Numbered from the stretch's first letter, positions 49,130 to 60,789 are shown. The stretch is 64,000 bases of DNA from Muscardinus avellanarius (GCA_963383645.1 OY726569.1:80816211-80880210), one strand, 5' to 3'. Notes: generated from the sequence alone by a model not told the origin. Translations and numbers: made by a program.

Positions 49130-49285
49130 TAAGGAAAGGCCTGTTGGAGTTTCTTCACACGTCATCTTTCCAGACTTGCTGTCTTCCGGACAGCACGGGC
49201 CTCGGGGCTCAGGCTGATGCAGGAAAGGCCTCCGTAGCCACCTCAGCCTCAGAGGTGTCTGAGGGGACACACGGATATTTTAAAG

Positions 49286-49346
49286 GGATGATCAGTGCTG
49301 GCCTGGCACGTGGGAGGCTCCGGTTCAATCCCCAGCACCACAAATA
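49286..49346 (+). mobile_element. ID-like fragment
   Basis: CTGGCCTGGCACGTGGGAGG then GGTTCAATCCCCAGCACC, the 3' half of an ID element. Confidence 0.6.
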
Positions 49347-50285
49347 AGTTAAAAAAAATATACGTATAATCATGATCTGCAGCAAGACTCAGGAGTGCAA
49401 CTGAAGTGTACAGGCCTAAAGGCGTTTGCTCGTATGAGTGAGCAGAAGTGGGATGTAAGATGCTCCCAAGCCACGTTGTCTTGGGTTTTCAAATGCTTCT
49501 TTGTGTGTGCACACATAACACTGGACAACATAGCTCACATACGATTCCAGGACACGCTGGGGACCGGTCAGAGGCAGAGGGAAGGACCAGAAAGAGATGT
49601 TTTTTTTGCAAGTAAAAGACCCCAGCATATACCGGCTGGTAATTCAGAAGTGGAGCAAACATCAGGGTTTGCTCAAGAGGTTTGCAAAGTCCCTACAATT
49701 ACAGCTTAGCTTTTCTGATTCAGTTCTGTCCTCTTGTTTGCTTTACCCCCAATCCAGCCTCTTTCATGGTAGTGAGAAGGTTGCCTGTTTTTTATTTCAT
49801 ACACTGGTGAGAGAACATATTTTTCTGCAGCCGTGGAAAATATCTGAGCTTTATTTTGAGTCCCAGTGGTTTGGGGGCCCACCCTTTAATGAGTCACTGC
49901 GACCAGCGTGGGGTGGATCCAGTCCCACTCGACAGCCTCACTGCTGAGTGACAGGAAAGGGGTGTGCTGGGGATCCAGGAGGTCCAATGTCCATGGACAG
50001 CTCAGTCTGGTCAGCTTTCCCCGAGCTTTGAAACCTACCAAGATAGGGCCCAGACGGTGGTGCGCACTCAACACCCAACACACCTGCCACGTGAACTGTA
50101 TCCGTGCCTGTAGGAACGAGGTATCCAGTTTGTGGATTATTTTAAAGTTATTTCCCAATTCACCCTCATGGATTCATTCATCTGATGGGCCTGGTGTGCA
50201 TGGGAGCACACACACACGCACACACACAGCTGGTATTCAGGCTGCTTCCTGAATTAGGAAGGAGAATCGGCTATAACATTCATAT

Positions 50286-50315
50286 ATCCTTGATATATAT
50301 ATATATATATATATG
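50286..50315. repeat. (AT)n
   Basis: About ten AT units, followed by further AT-rich sequence to 50360. Confidence 0.9.
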
Positions 50316-50454
50316 ATAAAATTGAATTATATATACTAAGTACATAATATATATAAAATAGAAATATTTGGGGGTTACTTTGTTTTAGGATTTTCTGTGC
50401 TAATTATTCCATTTGTACATAGAATTGTGAATGTGTGTGTGTATGTGTGTGTGT

Positions 50455-50787
50455 TGCACTGTAGATTGAACCCAGGGGCATTCAACCTCTGAGCTACACT
50501 CCTAGCCCTAGTTTACTTTAAAAAAATTTTTTTATTAAGGGTCTTGCTAAGTTGCTGACGGTCTCCACTGGCCTTGATCCTCCTGTCTCAGCCTCCCAAG
50601 CACTAGGATGACAGGCATGCGCCACCACACCGAGCCCCTAGTTTACTATTATTTGGAAGCAGGGTCTCTCTAGGTTGATGAGAGTGTCACTACTTGCTGA
50701 GATCGCCCTCAAACCTGCTAACCCTGTTGTCTCAGCCTTCCAAGTATCAGGATTACAGGCATGCGCTACCATATATGCTTGGCTTAG
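50455..50787 (-). mobile_element. Two nested B1-ID SINEs
   Basis: An outer antisense copy (50455-50518 and 50640-50787) is interrupted by an antisense B1 half. CCCTAGTTTACT occurs at both junctions (50507-50518 and about 50636-50647). Confidence 0.85.
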
Positions 50788-50803
50788 AATTGTGATTTAG
50801 CTA

Positions 50804-51000
50804 GCCGGGCATGGTGGCGCATGCTTGTAATCCCCGCGCTTGGGAGGCAGAGACAGGAGGATCGCGCAGGTTCGAAGCCAGCCGCTCGCTGGCTTAGGAG
50901 ACCCTGTTTCCAAATTAAAATGTAAAAATAGGTCTGGGAGTGTAGCCTGGAGGTAGAAGGGCTTTCAGGAACCCCAGTACCACCAAAAAAAAAAAAAAAG
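50804..51000 (+). mobile_element. B1-ID SINE, young short subfamily
   Basis: Near-consensus sense copy with A15 tail and a perfect duplication AATTGTGATTTAGCTAG (50787-50803 and 51001-51017). Confidence 0.95.
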
Positions 51001-51137
51001 AATTGTGATTTAGCTAGCGAATAACTTGTATTTTCAAAGGCTTAACCTTCATCCATAACTTTATCTCTACTTATTCTCCAAACATTTTTTCCTGTTGTTT
51101 CTTTTTCAAAGAAAGGGGAAAAAATTTAATGATCAAC

Positions 51138-51362
51138 TTTTTTTTTTTTTTTTTTTTTTTTTGCGGGTCTGGGGATGGAACCCAGGGGCATTCTACCTCT
51201 AAGCTATACCCCCTGCCCTATTTTTATTCTTTATTTTGAAACCGGGTCTCACTGAGTTGCAGAGGGCCTCACTAAGTAGCTGAGGCTGTCCGCGAACCGC
51301 GATCCTCCAGTCTCAGCCTCCAGAATGCTGGGATTACCGGCGTGTACCACCAGGCCTGGCTA
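51138..51362 (-). mobile_element. B1-ID SINE
   Basis: Antisense copy with T24 tail, subfamily GCGGGTCTGGGGATGG. Confidence 0.93.
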
Positions 51363-51505
51363 CCAGACCTATTTTTATACCTTTTTTTTTTTTAATTTGG
51401 AAACAGGGTCTCTTAAACCAGCAAGGCTGGTTTGAACCTGCGTGATCCTCCTGTCTCCGCCTCCCAAAAGTGCAGGGATTACAAGGTGTCCACCACGCCC
51501 GGCAA
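51363..51505 (-). mobile_element. B1-ID SINE, short subfamily, partial
   Basis: Antisense copy with CTTAAACCAGCAAGGCTGG in the middle, lacking most of its ID half. Confidence 0.85.
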
Positions 51506-51511
51506 GGACCA

Positions 51512-51990
51512 TCTTTTCATTCAGCAACTATGTACTGAAAGTCTACTCAGTTCTAGGAGCTGTCAAGCAGAATCTGTTGTGGAGCACGAGTCTGTTGGGA
51601 AGAAGAGATGGCACATGCTGTAAATAACCAAATGACATAGTTTGTTAGAATGTGATAGGTTCTATACAGAGAAAAGCAAGCAGTGGGGATGGAAGTCATT
51701 TTTAAAGGGGCAGTCAGGGCAGCCTCACTGAGAATGTTACATTGAACTCTGACATGAAGGAAGTGAACGTGTGGTGTCTGAAGGAAAAGCTTTCTAGGCA
51801 GCCAGTGCAAAGGTCCTGAGGTAGGCGCGTTTAGAACGTCAAGGAAGCAAGTGTGGTAAAGCAGGTTGGGTGAGCAAGGGATCGAAGGTCACAGGCTGTG
51901 GTGAGTGTGGCTTTTACTCTAAGATATTAAATGAGGCACGAGTGGAAGGTTCTGGATGCAGGACTGACATGCTCATATATCTCAGCAGGA
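51512..51990 (-). mobile_element. L2 LINE fragment
   Basis: The order TCATTCAGCAACTATGTAC, TTCTAGGAGCTGTCAAGC, GAATGTGATAGGTTCTATAC, AGTGCAAAGGTCCTGAGG, GTGAGCAAGGGATCG matches antisense L2 as I remember it over nearly 500 bp. Confidence 0.6.
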
Positions 51991-52100
51991 GCCTTTGGCT
52001 GCAGGAGGACAAGAGTAGGAGACCAGGAGAGCACAGCAAGGCCGCTGTGGCTTGGAGGAGGGTTGTAGCAGAGCAGGTGTTAAAAAGCCTAGAGAGAGAG

Positions 52101-52190
52101 GGCTGGGGATATAGCTCAGTGGTAGGGCACCCCTGGATTCAATCCTCAGTATTGAAATACACACACACGCGCGCGCGCGCACACACACCT
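52101..52190 (+). mobile_element. ID-like SINE with (AC)n(GC)n tail
   Basis: GCTGGGGATATAGCTCAGTG...GGATTCAATCCTCAGTATTG, then an ACAC/CGCG alternating tract (52158-52190), a purine-pyrimidine alternation able to form Z-DNA. Confidence 0.8.
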
Positions 52191-52582
52191 GAAGCCACCA
52201 GGACTTGCAGACAGGTTGGATGTCGAATGTGGGAGGAAGAGGCGACTTGGAGGCTTGAGCTCCAGCGTCCTGCCCAGCAGGTTGTCCCCAGGGCGTTGGG
52301 GAGCAGTCTGGGAGAGTACGCTGGGGCCTTGTGGGAGCATCCACCTATGGGGTTTGAGAGGCCACTGCGTCTAGGGGGGCAGTAAGGCAGGAGGCAGGAG
52401 GTCAGCTAAACAGGGCACAGGGAACGCCCCTCTCCACCAACGGAAGCTGCACTGCCGCCTGGCCTCACCCTCCGCCCTTCCTTAAGGGGCCTCAGCAGTG
52501 CCTCCCCGCCCCCTCCTTACCCCCGTGGCGCTTTCTGCGCCTTCAGTTACCTGTGATCAAGCACAGTCCAAAAGTATTACCT

Positions 52583-52784
52583 GGGCCGGGCGTGGTGGCG
52601 CACACTTGTAATCTCAGCGCTTGGGAGGCCCAGACAGGAGGATCGCACAGGTTCGAAGCCAGCCTCATCTACTGAGTGAGGCTCTCAGCAAACTTAGTGA
52701 GGCTGTTTCCAAACAAATTATAAAATAAATAGGGCTGGGGATGTAGCTCAGAGTTATAAAGCCCCTGGGTTCCACCCCCCAGTA

Positions 52785-52820
<36 letters not shown>
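52583..52820 (+). mobile_element. B1-ID SINE with (AC)n tail
   Basis: Full sense copy; the tail is (AC)n (52788-52819). ATTACCTGG lies on both sides (52576-52584, 52819-52827). Confidence 0.93.
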
Positions 52821-52851
52821 TACCTGGAGAATTTCAGAAATAAGGACTTCT

Positions 52852-53105
52852 GCTGGGCATGGTGGCGCATGTTTGTAATCCTAGTATTTGGGAGGCTGAG
52901 AAAGGAGGATCACATAGGCTCAAACCAGCCTTAGCAATTTGTGGGGACTTCTGCAACTTAGTGAAACCGTGCTTCAAAATGAAGAATAAAATAAGACTAG
53001 CAGTGTAGTTCAGTGGTAGAATGGCCCTGGGTTCAGTTTCCAGTACCACCAAAAAAAAAAAAAAAAAAAAAAAAAAACTAAAGAAAGGAAGGAAGGAAGG
53101 AAGGA
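52852..53105 (+). mobile_element. B1-ID SINE with A25 and (GGAA)n tail
   Basis: Sense copy; AAGGACTT occurs at the start and after the (GGAA)n tract. Confidence 0.9.
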
Positions 53106-53369
53106 AGGACTTGTACACATTCCCTGTGGATAAAGGGGAGACTATAAGTTAAATTCATCTTCCAAACAAGATCTGTGTTTGGAGAAGAGCGTCTATGGAA
53201 GGGACTCAGCGCTATGGCAGGTGAGAGACATAAGTCAGGAGGAATCTCGGGGAAGATGGATGGAGGTTTTTGAGCTATGGCCTCCCTGTGGCTCTCAGGA
53301 AGCTCGCAGGACTGGGACGGACCCAACCGGCTGGCTAGGTTTAGGCCAGTATTCACAATGTGCCCGCAG

Positions 53370-53450
53370 GACGCATCTGGTGATGTCTGAGATGTCGTGT
53401 GTGACCACAGTGAGGAGCGCTCCTGGCACCCAGCAAGTAGAGGCAGTCAT
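53370..53450 (-). mobile_element. Possible hAT-type MER fragment
   Basis: CATCTGGTGATGTCTGAGAT...CTCCTGGCACCCAGCAAGTA resembles a nonautonomous DNA transposon from memory; weak. Confidence 0.35.
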
Positions 53451-53512
53451 ATGTATGTATTTTATATGTATGTGTATGTATTTTGTATGTATGTGTATGT
53501 ATGTATGTATAT
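53451..53512. repeat. (TGTA)n
   Basis: Imperfect TGTATG/TATG repeats leading into an antisense SINE. Confidence 0.85.
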
Positions 53513-53693
53513 ATTGCAGTACTGGGGAATGACCTGGGGAGTTCTACCTCTGAACTTAACCTCCAGTCTTATTTTACTTTTTATTTGAAAGGGGGCCCTC
53601 ACTAAGTTACTGAGGCTGTCCATGAACCTACAATTCTCCTGTCTCAGCCTCCCAAGTACTGGGTTTACAGACGTGCGCCACCACACCTAGCTG
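53513..53693 (-). mobile_element. B1-ID SINE
   Basis: Antisense copy with CAGTACTGGGGAATGACC. Confidence 0.85.
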
Positions 53694-53694
53694 G

Positions 53695-53948
53695 CTTATT
53701 TACCTACTTACTTATTTGCTTAATTACTTTATTTATTTATTTATGTATATATGTATTTATTTATTTATTGTGGTACTAGAGGTTGAACCCAGGAATGAGC
53801 TGCCTCTGAGCTCTATCCTCCATCCTTGTTTTATTTCTTATTTTGAAACAGGGTCATGCTAAGTTGCCAAGGCTGGCCTTGAACCTGTAAACGTCCTGTC
53901 TCAGCTTCCCAAGACCTGGGATCACTGGCATGTACCACCATGCCCTGC
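53695..53948 (-). mobile_element. B1-ID SINE with TTTA-type tail
   Basis: Degenerate TTTA/CTTA tail (53695-53770) then a full antisense copy. Confidence 0.85.
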
Positions 53949-54446
53949 AGCAGGGGGTCCTCTGAGACTACTTTCCCTGCTTACCTCTCCCAGGAAACTG
54001 TCTCACTTCTGTCCATAGCCCTCCCAAGCCTAAACACCCAGCCCACCCGCAGAGTCCCACTGGCAGCTGTCCCAAGACGCAGGGTCTCTCACTTGGGTAC
54101 TGAGGAGTCTTTCTGGATTTCCCCAAGAAGAAGGGGGCCAGCCAGAGCCTCCGTCCCGCAACAGATATGACAATCCTGGACTGGGAAGATTTGAGAATGG
54201 CCCAGCTGTGAGATGGACTGTACTGTACCTGGTACCCTTCGATCAAGACCCGCCATGAACACATGTTCCTATAATGCCCCAGTACCATCTACCAGGTCCA
54301 GGCAATTACTTTCAAAGAAACCACAGCTCAGCCACCCACAAAACAGTTGAAAGTGACTCAAGTCTAACCCTGGGCATTGTTGACACCACCTATGAGATAT
54401 TAAATTCTTAATATACAGCAAAACCTTATCAGAAACATCTTTCTTT

Positions 54447-54812
54447 TTTAATTTTTAATTTTTAAAAATTTTTAATTTTTTAAAGTTTTTAATTATTTTG
54501 CAGGTCTGGGGATAGAACCCAGGGGCATTCAACCTCCAAGCTACACCCCCTGCCCTATTTTTTTATTCTTTTTTTCTTTCTTTCTTTCTTTCCATTATTT
54601 ATTTATTTATTTATCATGGTACTAGAGGTGAAACCCAGGGGCTTTTCTACTTCCAGGCTATACTCCCAGACCTATTTTATACTTTATTTGGAAACAGGGT
54701 CTTACTAAGTTGCTGAGAGCCTAAGTAGCCGAGGCTGGCTTAGAACCTGTGTGATCCTTCTGTCTCAGCCTCCCAAGCGTGGGGATTACAAGCGTGCGCC
54801 AACATGCCTGGC
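54447..54812 (-). mobile_element. Two B1-ID SINEs inside one target duplication
   Basis: An ID half (54447-54566) followed by a complete antisense copy (54567-54812). AGAAACATCTTTCTT flanks the pair (54432-54446 and 54813-54827). Confidence 0.88.
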
Positions 54813-55054
54813 AGAAACATCTTTCTTAATGTCTCTCATCCAGGCGGCGGTTGCTCCTAAAACCCTCTGTGTGGGTCTCCAAACTGCCCCAACCCTCGCC
54901 GACAGCCTCCTCAGGCTGGCCTCCACTTCCACCCTCCCCGCCCTGATTCCCTGCCCCAGCCCTGGGATCAAGGCTTAGCCTCTCTAGCTTCTGCCCATGT
55001 CCCGGTAGAGGGCTAGAGATGGATCCGCGAGCAGCGTCTCTCCTTTCGTAGGGG

Positions 55055-55220
55055 CTGTGGGGTGAGCGGCAGAGGAAGACTGAACCCTCTCCACCTCCTG
55101 TGTTTTATTTTGTCCTCATTGCAAATTTACTTCACCCCCAAAGAATAGAAACCACCTAGAATTCAATCCACCTGCCCCGAGGCTCTGCCATGCACACTGG
55201 TCCTCCAGAACCAGCTGGGT
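55055..55220 (+). repeat. Diverged direct repeat, copy 1
   Basis: Shares, in order, GAGGAAGACTGAAC, a GCAAAT/TTACTTC segment, GAAACCACCTAGAATTCAA and CATGCACACTGGT...CCAGAACCAG with 58960-59118. Of unknown origin. Confidence 0.45.
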
Positions 55221-56026
55221 CCTCCAGGGGCCCACCTCTGGCTCAGAGGCTGTGACAGTTACTTCAAGTCCTGCTTCAGCAAAGCCTCAGCCAGATCCAC
55301 CCCCCCCCGGGGGTCCCCTCGGCGGGGGAGCCGAGTTGTTCCCTGTTCCTCTGGCCTGGCCTCTTGCTCCCATTCATTCACCACCTGGCACGGGGCCAGG
55401 TCTGAGGAGTGGGCTGAGAGCTCATAGGAACTCAGCAGAGGAGAAAGAAGTCCACCTAGGGGTTTAAGAGGACATCCTACACAGGAGACTCTGAAACCAA
55501 GGGCTTTAGTGGTGGGGACGCGGGGGAACAGCTGTCCAGGGGCATCGGCCCTGGGGAAGCGAGTTGAGGCTGAGGATTTGGCCAAGTGAGGAAAGAGACG
55601 GCTGGAAATCTGAGGCGTCATATGAGCCTTGCCAGCCGTGTTGGAGGTGCTGCTCAACAATGGGAAGAACCCTGGGAAGCCCTGCAGGGTTGTAAGCAGG
55701 GTGACTGACGCAGTCAGATCTGCCCCCGCTGGGGTGAAGCTGAGCGTGGGGTGCAGACTGGCCTGCGCTCAGGAGTCTCTGCTCTCTGGGCTCCTCCCCT
55801 CCCACCCTGCAGCTGGAGCGGATCACCCCGGGCACAGAGGCTCATCGCAGCCTCATGGGACGCTCCGTGTCCAGGAAGTCACACCTCATTGGGAGGGATG
55901 CGAACACCACTTTATGATTCCTTCATTTTATGGGAGGCTAACGCTCTAGGAGCTTATCCAACTAGCTTAATGTTACAAGAGACCAGATCTGAATCCAGAC
56001 CTGCACAAGTTCAGTTAAGATCTTTC

Positions 56027-56265
56027 TTTCTTTTCTTTTCTTCTTCTTTTTTTTTTTCTTTGCAGTACTGGGGATGGAACCCAGGGGCTTTCTACCTCTG
56101 AGCTACACCCCCCTCAGCCCTAGTTTTTATTCTTTATTTTGAAACAGGGTCTCACTTAGTTGCAAAAAGGGCCTCACTAAGTAGTTGAGGCTTTCCGTGA
56201 ACTGTGATCTTCTTGTCCCAGCCTCCCAAAAGCTGGGATTACAAGTGTGCACCACCACACCTGGC
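56027..56265 (-). mobile_element. B1-ID SINE
   Basis: Antisense copy with pyrimidine tail; TTCAGTTAAGATCT and TTCAGTTAAAATCT flank it (56010-56023, 56269-56282). Confidence 0.92.
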
Positions 56266-56276
56266 ACAATTCAGTT

Positions 56277-56280
<4 letters not shown>

Positions 56281-56326
<46 letters not shown>

Positions 56327-56349
56327 CCCTCTCTCCCTCTCTCTCTCTG
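56281..56349. repeat. (CT)n microsatellite
   Basis: About 20 CT units followed by imperfect CCTCT units. Confidence 0.93.
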
Positions 56350-56776
56350 GATTGAACCCAGGGACATTCTACCTTTGAGTTACACTCTAGCCCTTTTCTA
56401 TTTTCTATTTTATTTTATTTATTTATTTATTTATTTTTGCGGGTCTGGAGATGGAACCTGGGGCATTTGACCTCCGAGTTACACCCCCTGCCCAATTTTT
56501 TATTCTTTATTTTGAAACCGGGTCTCACTGAGTTGCAGAGGGCCTCACTAAGTAGCTGAGGCTGTCCACGAACTGCAATCCTCCAGTCTCAGGCTCCCAA
56601 ATGCTGGGATTACAAGCATGCGCCACCACACCCGGCTTCTATTTTCTATTTTGAAACAGGGTCTCACTAGGTTGGTGAGAGTCTTGGTGAGTTGCTGAGG
56701 TGGCCTTGAATCTAAAATCCTCCTGTCACAGCCTCCCAAATACTGGAATTGCAAACATGTGCCACTGCACCCCGCT
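56350..56776 (-). mobile_element. Two nested B1-ID SINEs
   Basis: An outer antisense copy (56350-56407 and 56655-56776) is split by an inner antisense copy (56408-56636). TTCTATTTTCTATTTT occurs at both junctions (about 56394 and 56638). Confidence 0.9.
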
Positions 56777-57069
56777 AAAGTCTCTTAACCCCCATGCCAC
56801 ATTTAGGGTAGACATCTACAGGGCCAGTGTTAGTAGCCACTTGACAATATCTGTTCCTTCTTCCCATTCTCTGCCTACAAGGAAGGCCATGACTTCACAG
56901 GGCCCACCTCCAGCACAGACGTCAGCTCTCATTCCTGGCTAGGGTCAGCTTATGAACATTCATCCAGGCAGGAAGACAGGAGGAAGGGAATGTGAACACA
57001 CACCTGTGAGAGGCTTCCTCGGGGCCTGATAGCTTTCTGGGCACCATGGTGATGGGGCTAGAGATTTTC

Positions 57070-57256
57070 TTTTTCAGATAGGAGCATTCTATCTTCGAGC
57101 TATACCCCCAGCCCTACTTTTCATTCTTTATTTTGAATCAGGGTCTTACTGAGTTGCAGAGGGCCCCACTAAGTAGCTGAGGCTGTCTACGAACCACAAT
57201 TGTCCTGTCTCAGCCCCAAATGTGGGATTATAAGCGTGCGCACCACCACGCCCGGC
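57070..57256 (-). mobile_element. B1-ID SINE
   Basis: Antisense copy missing the tail end. Confidence 0.85.
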
Positions 57257-57369
57257 AGGAGATGTTGCTATGCCAGTTTGGTGGTAAATTAACAGCTGAA
57301 ATTACACTTCTGGCCTTTAGAACACATTACTGGGGACAAAAATTCAGGGACTCACAACTTGATCCCTTC

Positions 57370-57515
57370 CTGTTTATATTTTATTTGGAAACTGATTCTC
57401 ACTGAGTTGCTGAGAGCCTCACTAAGTAGCTGAGGCTGGCTTCGAACCTGTGAGATCCTCCTGTTTCAGCCTCCCAAGTGCGGGGATCACAAGTGTGTGC
57501 CACCACGCCTGGCCC
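57370..57515 (-). mobile_element. B1-ID SINE, B1 half only
   Basis: Antisense B1 half from ATTTTATTTGGAAACTG to CCACCACGCCTGGCC. Confidence 0.85.
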
Positions 57516-57779
57516 TGCTTTAGAGGGGAAAAAAAATTCAGCCTACTGTGTGGGTCAATATCATGGTGATGAGAGAAGGGGCGCCAGTGTCAATTATGGG
57601 GAGGGCTGGGGTGTTCCTTGCCTGGCCCTGAAACCCCCTGCTCCACACCGAGGTCACTGCGGTGTGGTGGGGGCAGGTGACCCAAACAGGAGAAGGACCT
57701 GGGACAGACTTGGAAGGTGCCCGCCAAAAGGAAAACGAATTTGTCTCAGAGGAACCGTTCCTGGAAGGAGACAAAGCTC

Positions 57780-57880
57780 CCTCGGCTTCCTCTGGAAATT
57801 GCTTTGTTTAATATGCAAAGTGCAGGTGTGTTTAGATGACATCTGGACATCCATCACCCTATGCAAATGCCGACCCTGGG
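57780..57880. promoter_or_regulatory. Possible OCT/SOX-type motif cluster
   Basis: CTTTGTTTAATATGCAAAG (57802-57820) joins a SOX-like CTTTGTT to an octamer-like ATGCAAA; a perfect octamer ATGCAAAT follows at 57861-57868. The sequence is unique and SINE-free. Confidence 0.3.
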
Positions 57881-58959
57881 GAAGAGGAGCCCTGTAAGTC
57901 AGGAGATCCCCTAATCAGGTGTGTGTGGGTGACGGCAGGGCAGGGAAGCAGCACAGGGCGGGTGACAGTGCACCACACCAGGGCTAGATGGGGCGGTGGG
58001 GAGGGAGCCCGGCCTGTGTGGGCCCACGTTTGTGTGCAAGGGAAGGGGCAGCTCTGCCACTTGTGCCCCCCTCCCTGGCAGGATGGCTGCTCTTAGGTAT
58101 AGCGTACCACTGCTGAAGGACAGAGTGTGACTGAAAGACAGAGCTCCAAATAAGTTGCTGCTGGGCTCAGGGGCAGTCAGTGAAAAGCCTCCTGGAGAAG
58201 CGCAAAGGATGCCCTTACCCTGGGGGAAAAGGTGAAATGGACTGTGTGGCTGGAGACAGGCAGCCTCTTAGGCTCCAGCCCGCCAGTGGGTAGCTCAGGC
58301 CTCCCCACGCTACGGATGGCCATCAGGGACAAAAACCCGTCATCCTGGGAGCTTTTTCCAGGTCTAATACAAGATGCTAGTTAATTTTGGGTTTCAGATA
58401 AAGGATCTTTTTTTTTTTTTTTAGTATAAGTACATCCCACATGCTCTATGGGATTATTTGTTGATGGTCTGAAATTCAAATTTCAGCCTTTATTATCACT
58501 TGGTTCATGTAGCAGTCCCACACCCCGGGCAACCCATTCCACTCCCGGCACCTAATTATGGAATCCTGAGTGGAGCCCCATTCTCTGCCTTCCTTTCCTT
58601 TCCACCCACCGTGCCCCGCCCCTTCCTGGGCCGCCTTTTGGGCCACACCTAGCAAGCCTACCCTCCTGCCTGGCCCCGCAGGAGTGCAGCTGCTCTCCGG
58701 CTTTGAGTCTCAGCTCGCAGGCTGCGCTTCCCGAGTGTCCCCGCCAGGCTGGACTCAGGTGCCATCAGCCAGCCTGCCTCGCTGTCTTCCTGGGCACGTC
58801 TCTGGGAGGCTATGTCAGCGGTGATGCTTCTCGGTGGTGATGGTGGTGAGGTCTTTAAATACAATACAGTATGTTCGCATACAATGACTCTTAATAAAAA
58901 AGACCTCAATGTTCCAGAACTTGATTGGAAAATGCTAGAAGCTGGTCCAGTTAGCAAAA

Positions 58960-59118
58960 TCTTTTCTTAAGCGGTGGGTGTGGGGCAATGGAGGAAGACT
59001 GAACACTCACCGCCTTTGGAAATCGACTTCCCGCTCTAACCACAGAAGCCACCTGGAACCCAAGAGCGCCGCCTCGTCTGCTTTGTCATACACACTGTGG
59101 TTCTACAGAACCAGGATG
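58960..59118 (+). repeat. Diverged direct repeat, copy 2
   Basis: See 55055-55220; the two copies lie 3.9 kb apart in the same orientation. Confidence 0.45.
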
Positions 59119-59583
59119 TGCCGGGAAATGTCCAGAAACATAGAAAATAGCAACTCAGGGGAGTTCACTTGCGCACGAGCGCCAGGAACAACAGGTAAGC
59201 CCTGCGCCGATCCGCAGGACAGGTGAGCGCAGTCCTTCTAATTTTCAGGTAGCCAGTAGCATCTTCCCCACAGCTCCGTCAGCCATCGCTGTAGGACCAG
59301 GTGTGGATGAGCGCCTTCAGAGGCACAGTGCGGACACAGGTGCGGCTCTAGAGACCCGGGAAGCCGTCGATAGTGACTTACGGGGAAATCACTACCTATT
59401 GTCCGTAATGAGTTAATAACCCACCGATAGGGCGAAAACACTTGCCAAGCAATTCTGAGTTGTGGATACAGGTTCTGGGAACTCTGTCCTTTTATAAAAT
59501 CGGTGACTTCACACATCAAAATATATGAAATGCGAAATACAAATGTGATAAGGAAAGTTGCTTGTTAGAATTCACTTATCTTA

Positions 59584-59792
59584 GCTGGGCGTGGTGGCAC
59601 ACTCCTGTAATCCCTGTGATTAGGAGGCTGAGACAGGAGGATGGCTGGTTCCAGGCCAGCCTCATCAACTTAATGAGACCCTCAGCAATCCAGTAAGAGC
59701 CTGTTTCAAACTAAAAACAGTTAAAAAGGGCTAGTGATGTAGCTCGGAGTTAGAACGCCTCTGGGCTCTGGGATCAGCCTCTAGTACCAGAA
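59584..59792 (+). mobile_element. B1-ID SINE
   Basis: Sense copy with GCTGGGCGTGGTGGCACAC start. Confidence 0.88.
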
Positions 59793-60165
59793 GGACAAAG
59801 AATTAACATCTTTCAGGTCTGGGTCCTGCCTTCCCAGGGATAGTTCTGATAACCCAGCAGCTAGTCTAGGGCATAACAGGCCCCCAAGTCCCCGAGGACA
59901 TCCAAAGATGAGACTTCATTCATCAGTTTCCTTTATTCGGATCTCTAATCGCGTCTTTACAAGTTGCACACTTCTGGCACATGTTCATTGGTGAGGGCGA
60001 TGGCCTCCGACAAAAGGCCTGCTTCTCTCTGAGGGTCACAGAGGGAAAGAGCCCAGAAGAGGGCAGCCGTGGTTCCTTGTGACCTCCCAAGGAGAGCACC
60101 AGGCCCAGTCCAGATTGTCCTCTGGAGGAGTCCATGCCGGTGGCCCCTTCCTCACTGGCCCACTT

Positions 60166-60590
60166 GGGCCCTTACAGCAGAGCCCCCCGGGTCCTTACAG
60201 TAGAGACCTCCCGAGTTCCTATAGCAGAGCCCCCCAGTCCCCACAGCAAAGACCTCCTGAGGCCAGGTGTAGCGGTGCACGCTTGTAATCCCAGCGCTTG
60301 GGAGGCTGAGACAGAAGGATCGCACAGGTTCAAATTCAGCCTCAGCTACTTAGTGAGGCTCTTAGCAACTTAGTGAGACCCTGTTTCCAAATAAAGTATA
60401 AAATAGGTCTGGGAGTATAGCCCGGAGGTAGAAAAGCCTCTGGGTTCCACCCCCAGTACCACACACATACAAAAAAGAGACATCCTGGGTTTCTACAGCA
60501 GAGCATCCCAGGTCCCCATATCAAACTCCCCCAGGCTCCTACAGCAGACCCCCCTGGTCCCTCTAGGTCCCCACAGCAGATCCCCCTCAG
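60166..60590. repeat. 23-bp minisatellite split by a SINE
   Basis: About nine units resembling GTCCCTACAGCAGAGCCCCC (23 bp period) occupy 60166-60260 and 60476-60590. A SINE occupies the middle. Confidence 0.8.
60261..60476 (+). mobile_element. B1-ID SINE inside a minisatellite
   Basis: Full sense copy; AAAGACCTCCTG and AGAGACATCCTG at its ends may be its duplication. Confidence 0.92.
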
Positions 60591-60789
60591 GCCTGACTTC
60601 CAAGATGGCAACTGTGGACTTACTAATGGCAGTAAGTGGACAGACAGGTCAACTTCTTTTTTTTTTCCATCTCTCAGCCAGGCCAACCTCAGGGGATGCG
60701 CCCTTGTTCCCACAATGGGTCTATTAAGGGTCCTCTGGGAGGTAGGGGCTGAAATGAAACTAGAAATCGAGAGGGGAGTATGGCGGGCT

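Noticed and set aside
54830..55000. Possible exon of a downstream gene (open + frame 54751-54978)
   Set aside because: The frame begins in a SINE, has no donor/acceptor pair that I trust, and its protein is not recognisable.
58860..58960. Possible small nuclear RNA or miRNA-like segment
   Set aside because: No convincing hairpin or conserved snRNA box could be read from the sequence.
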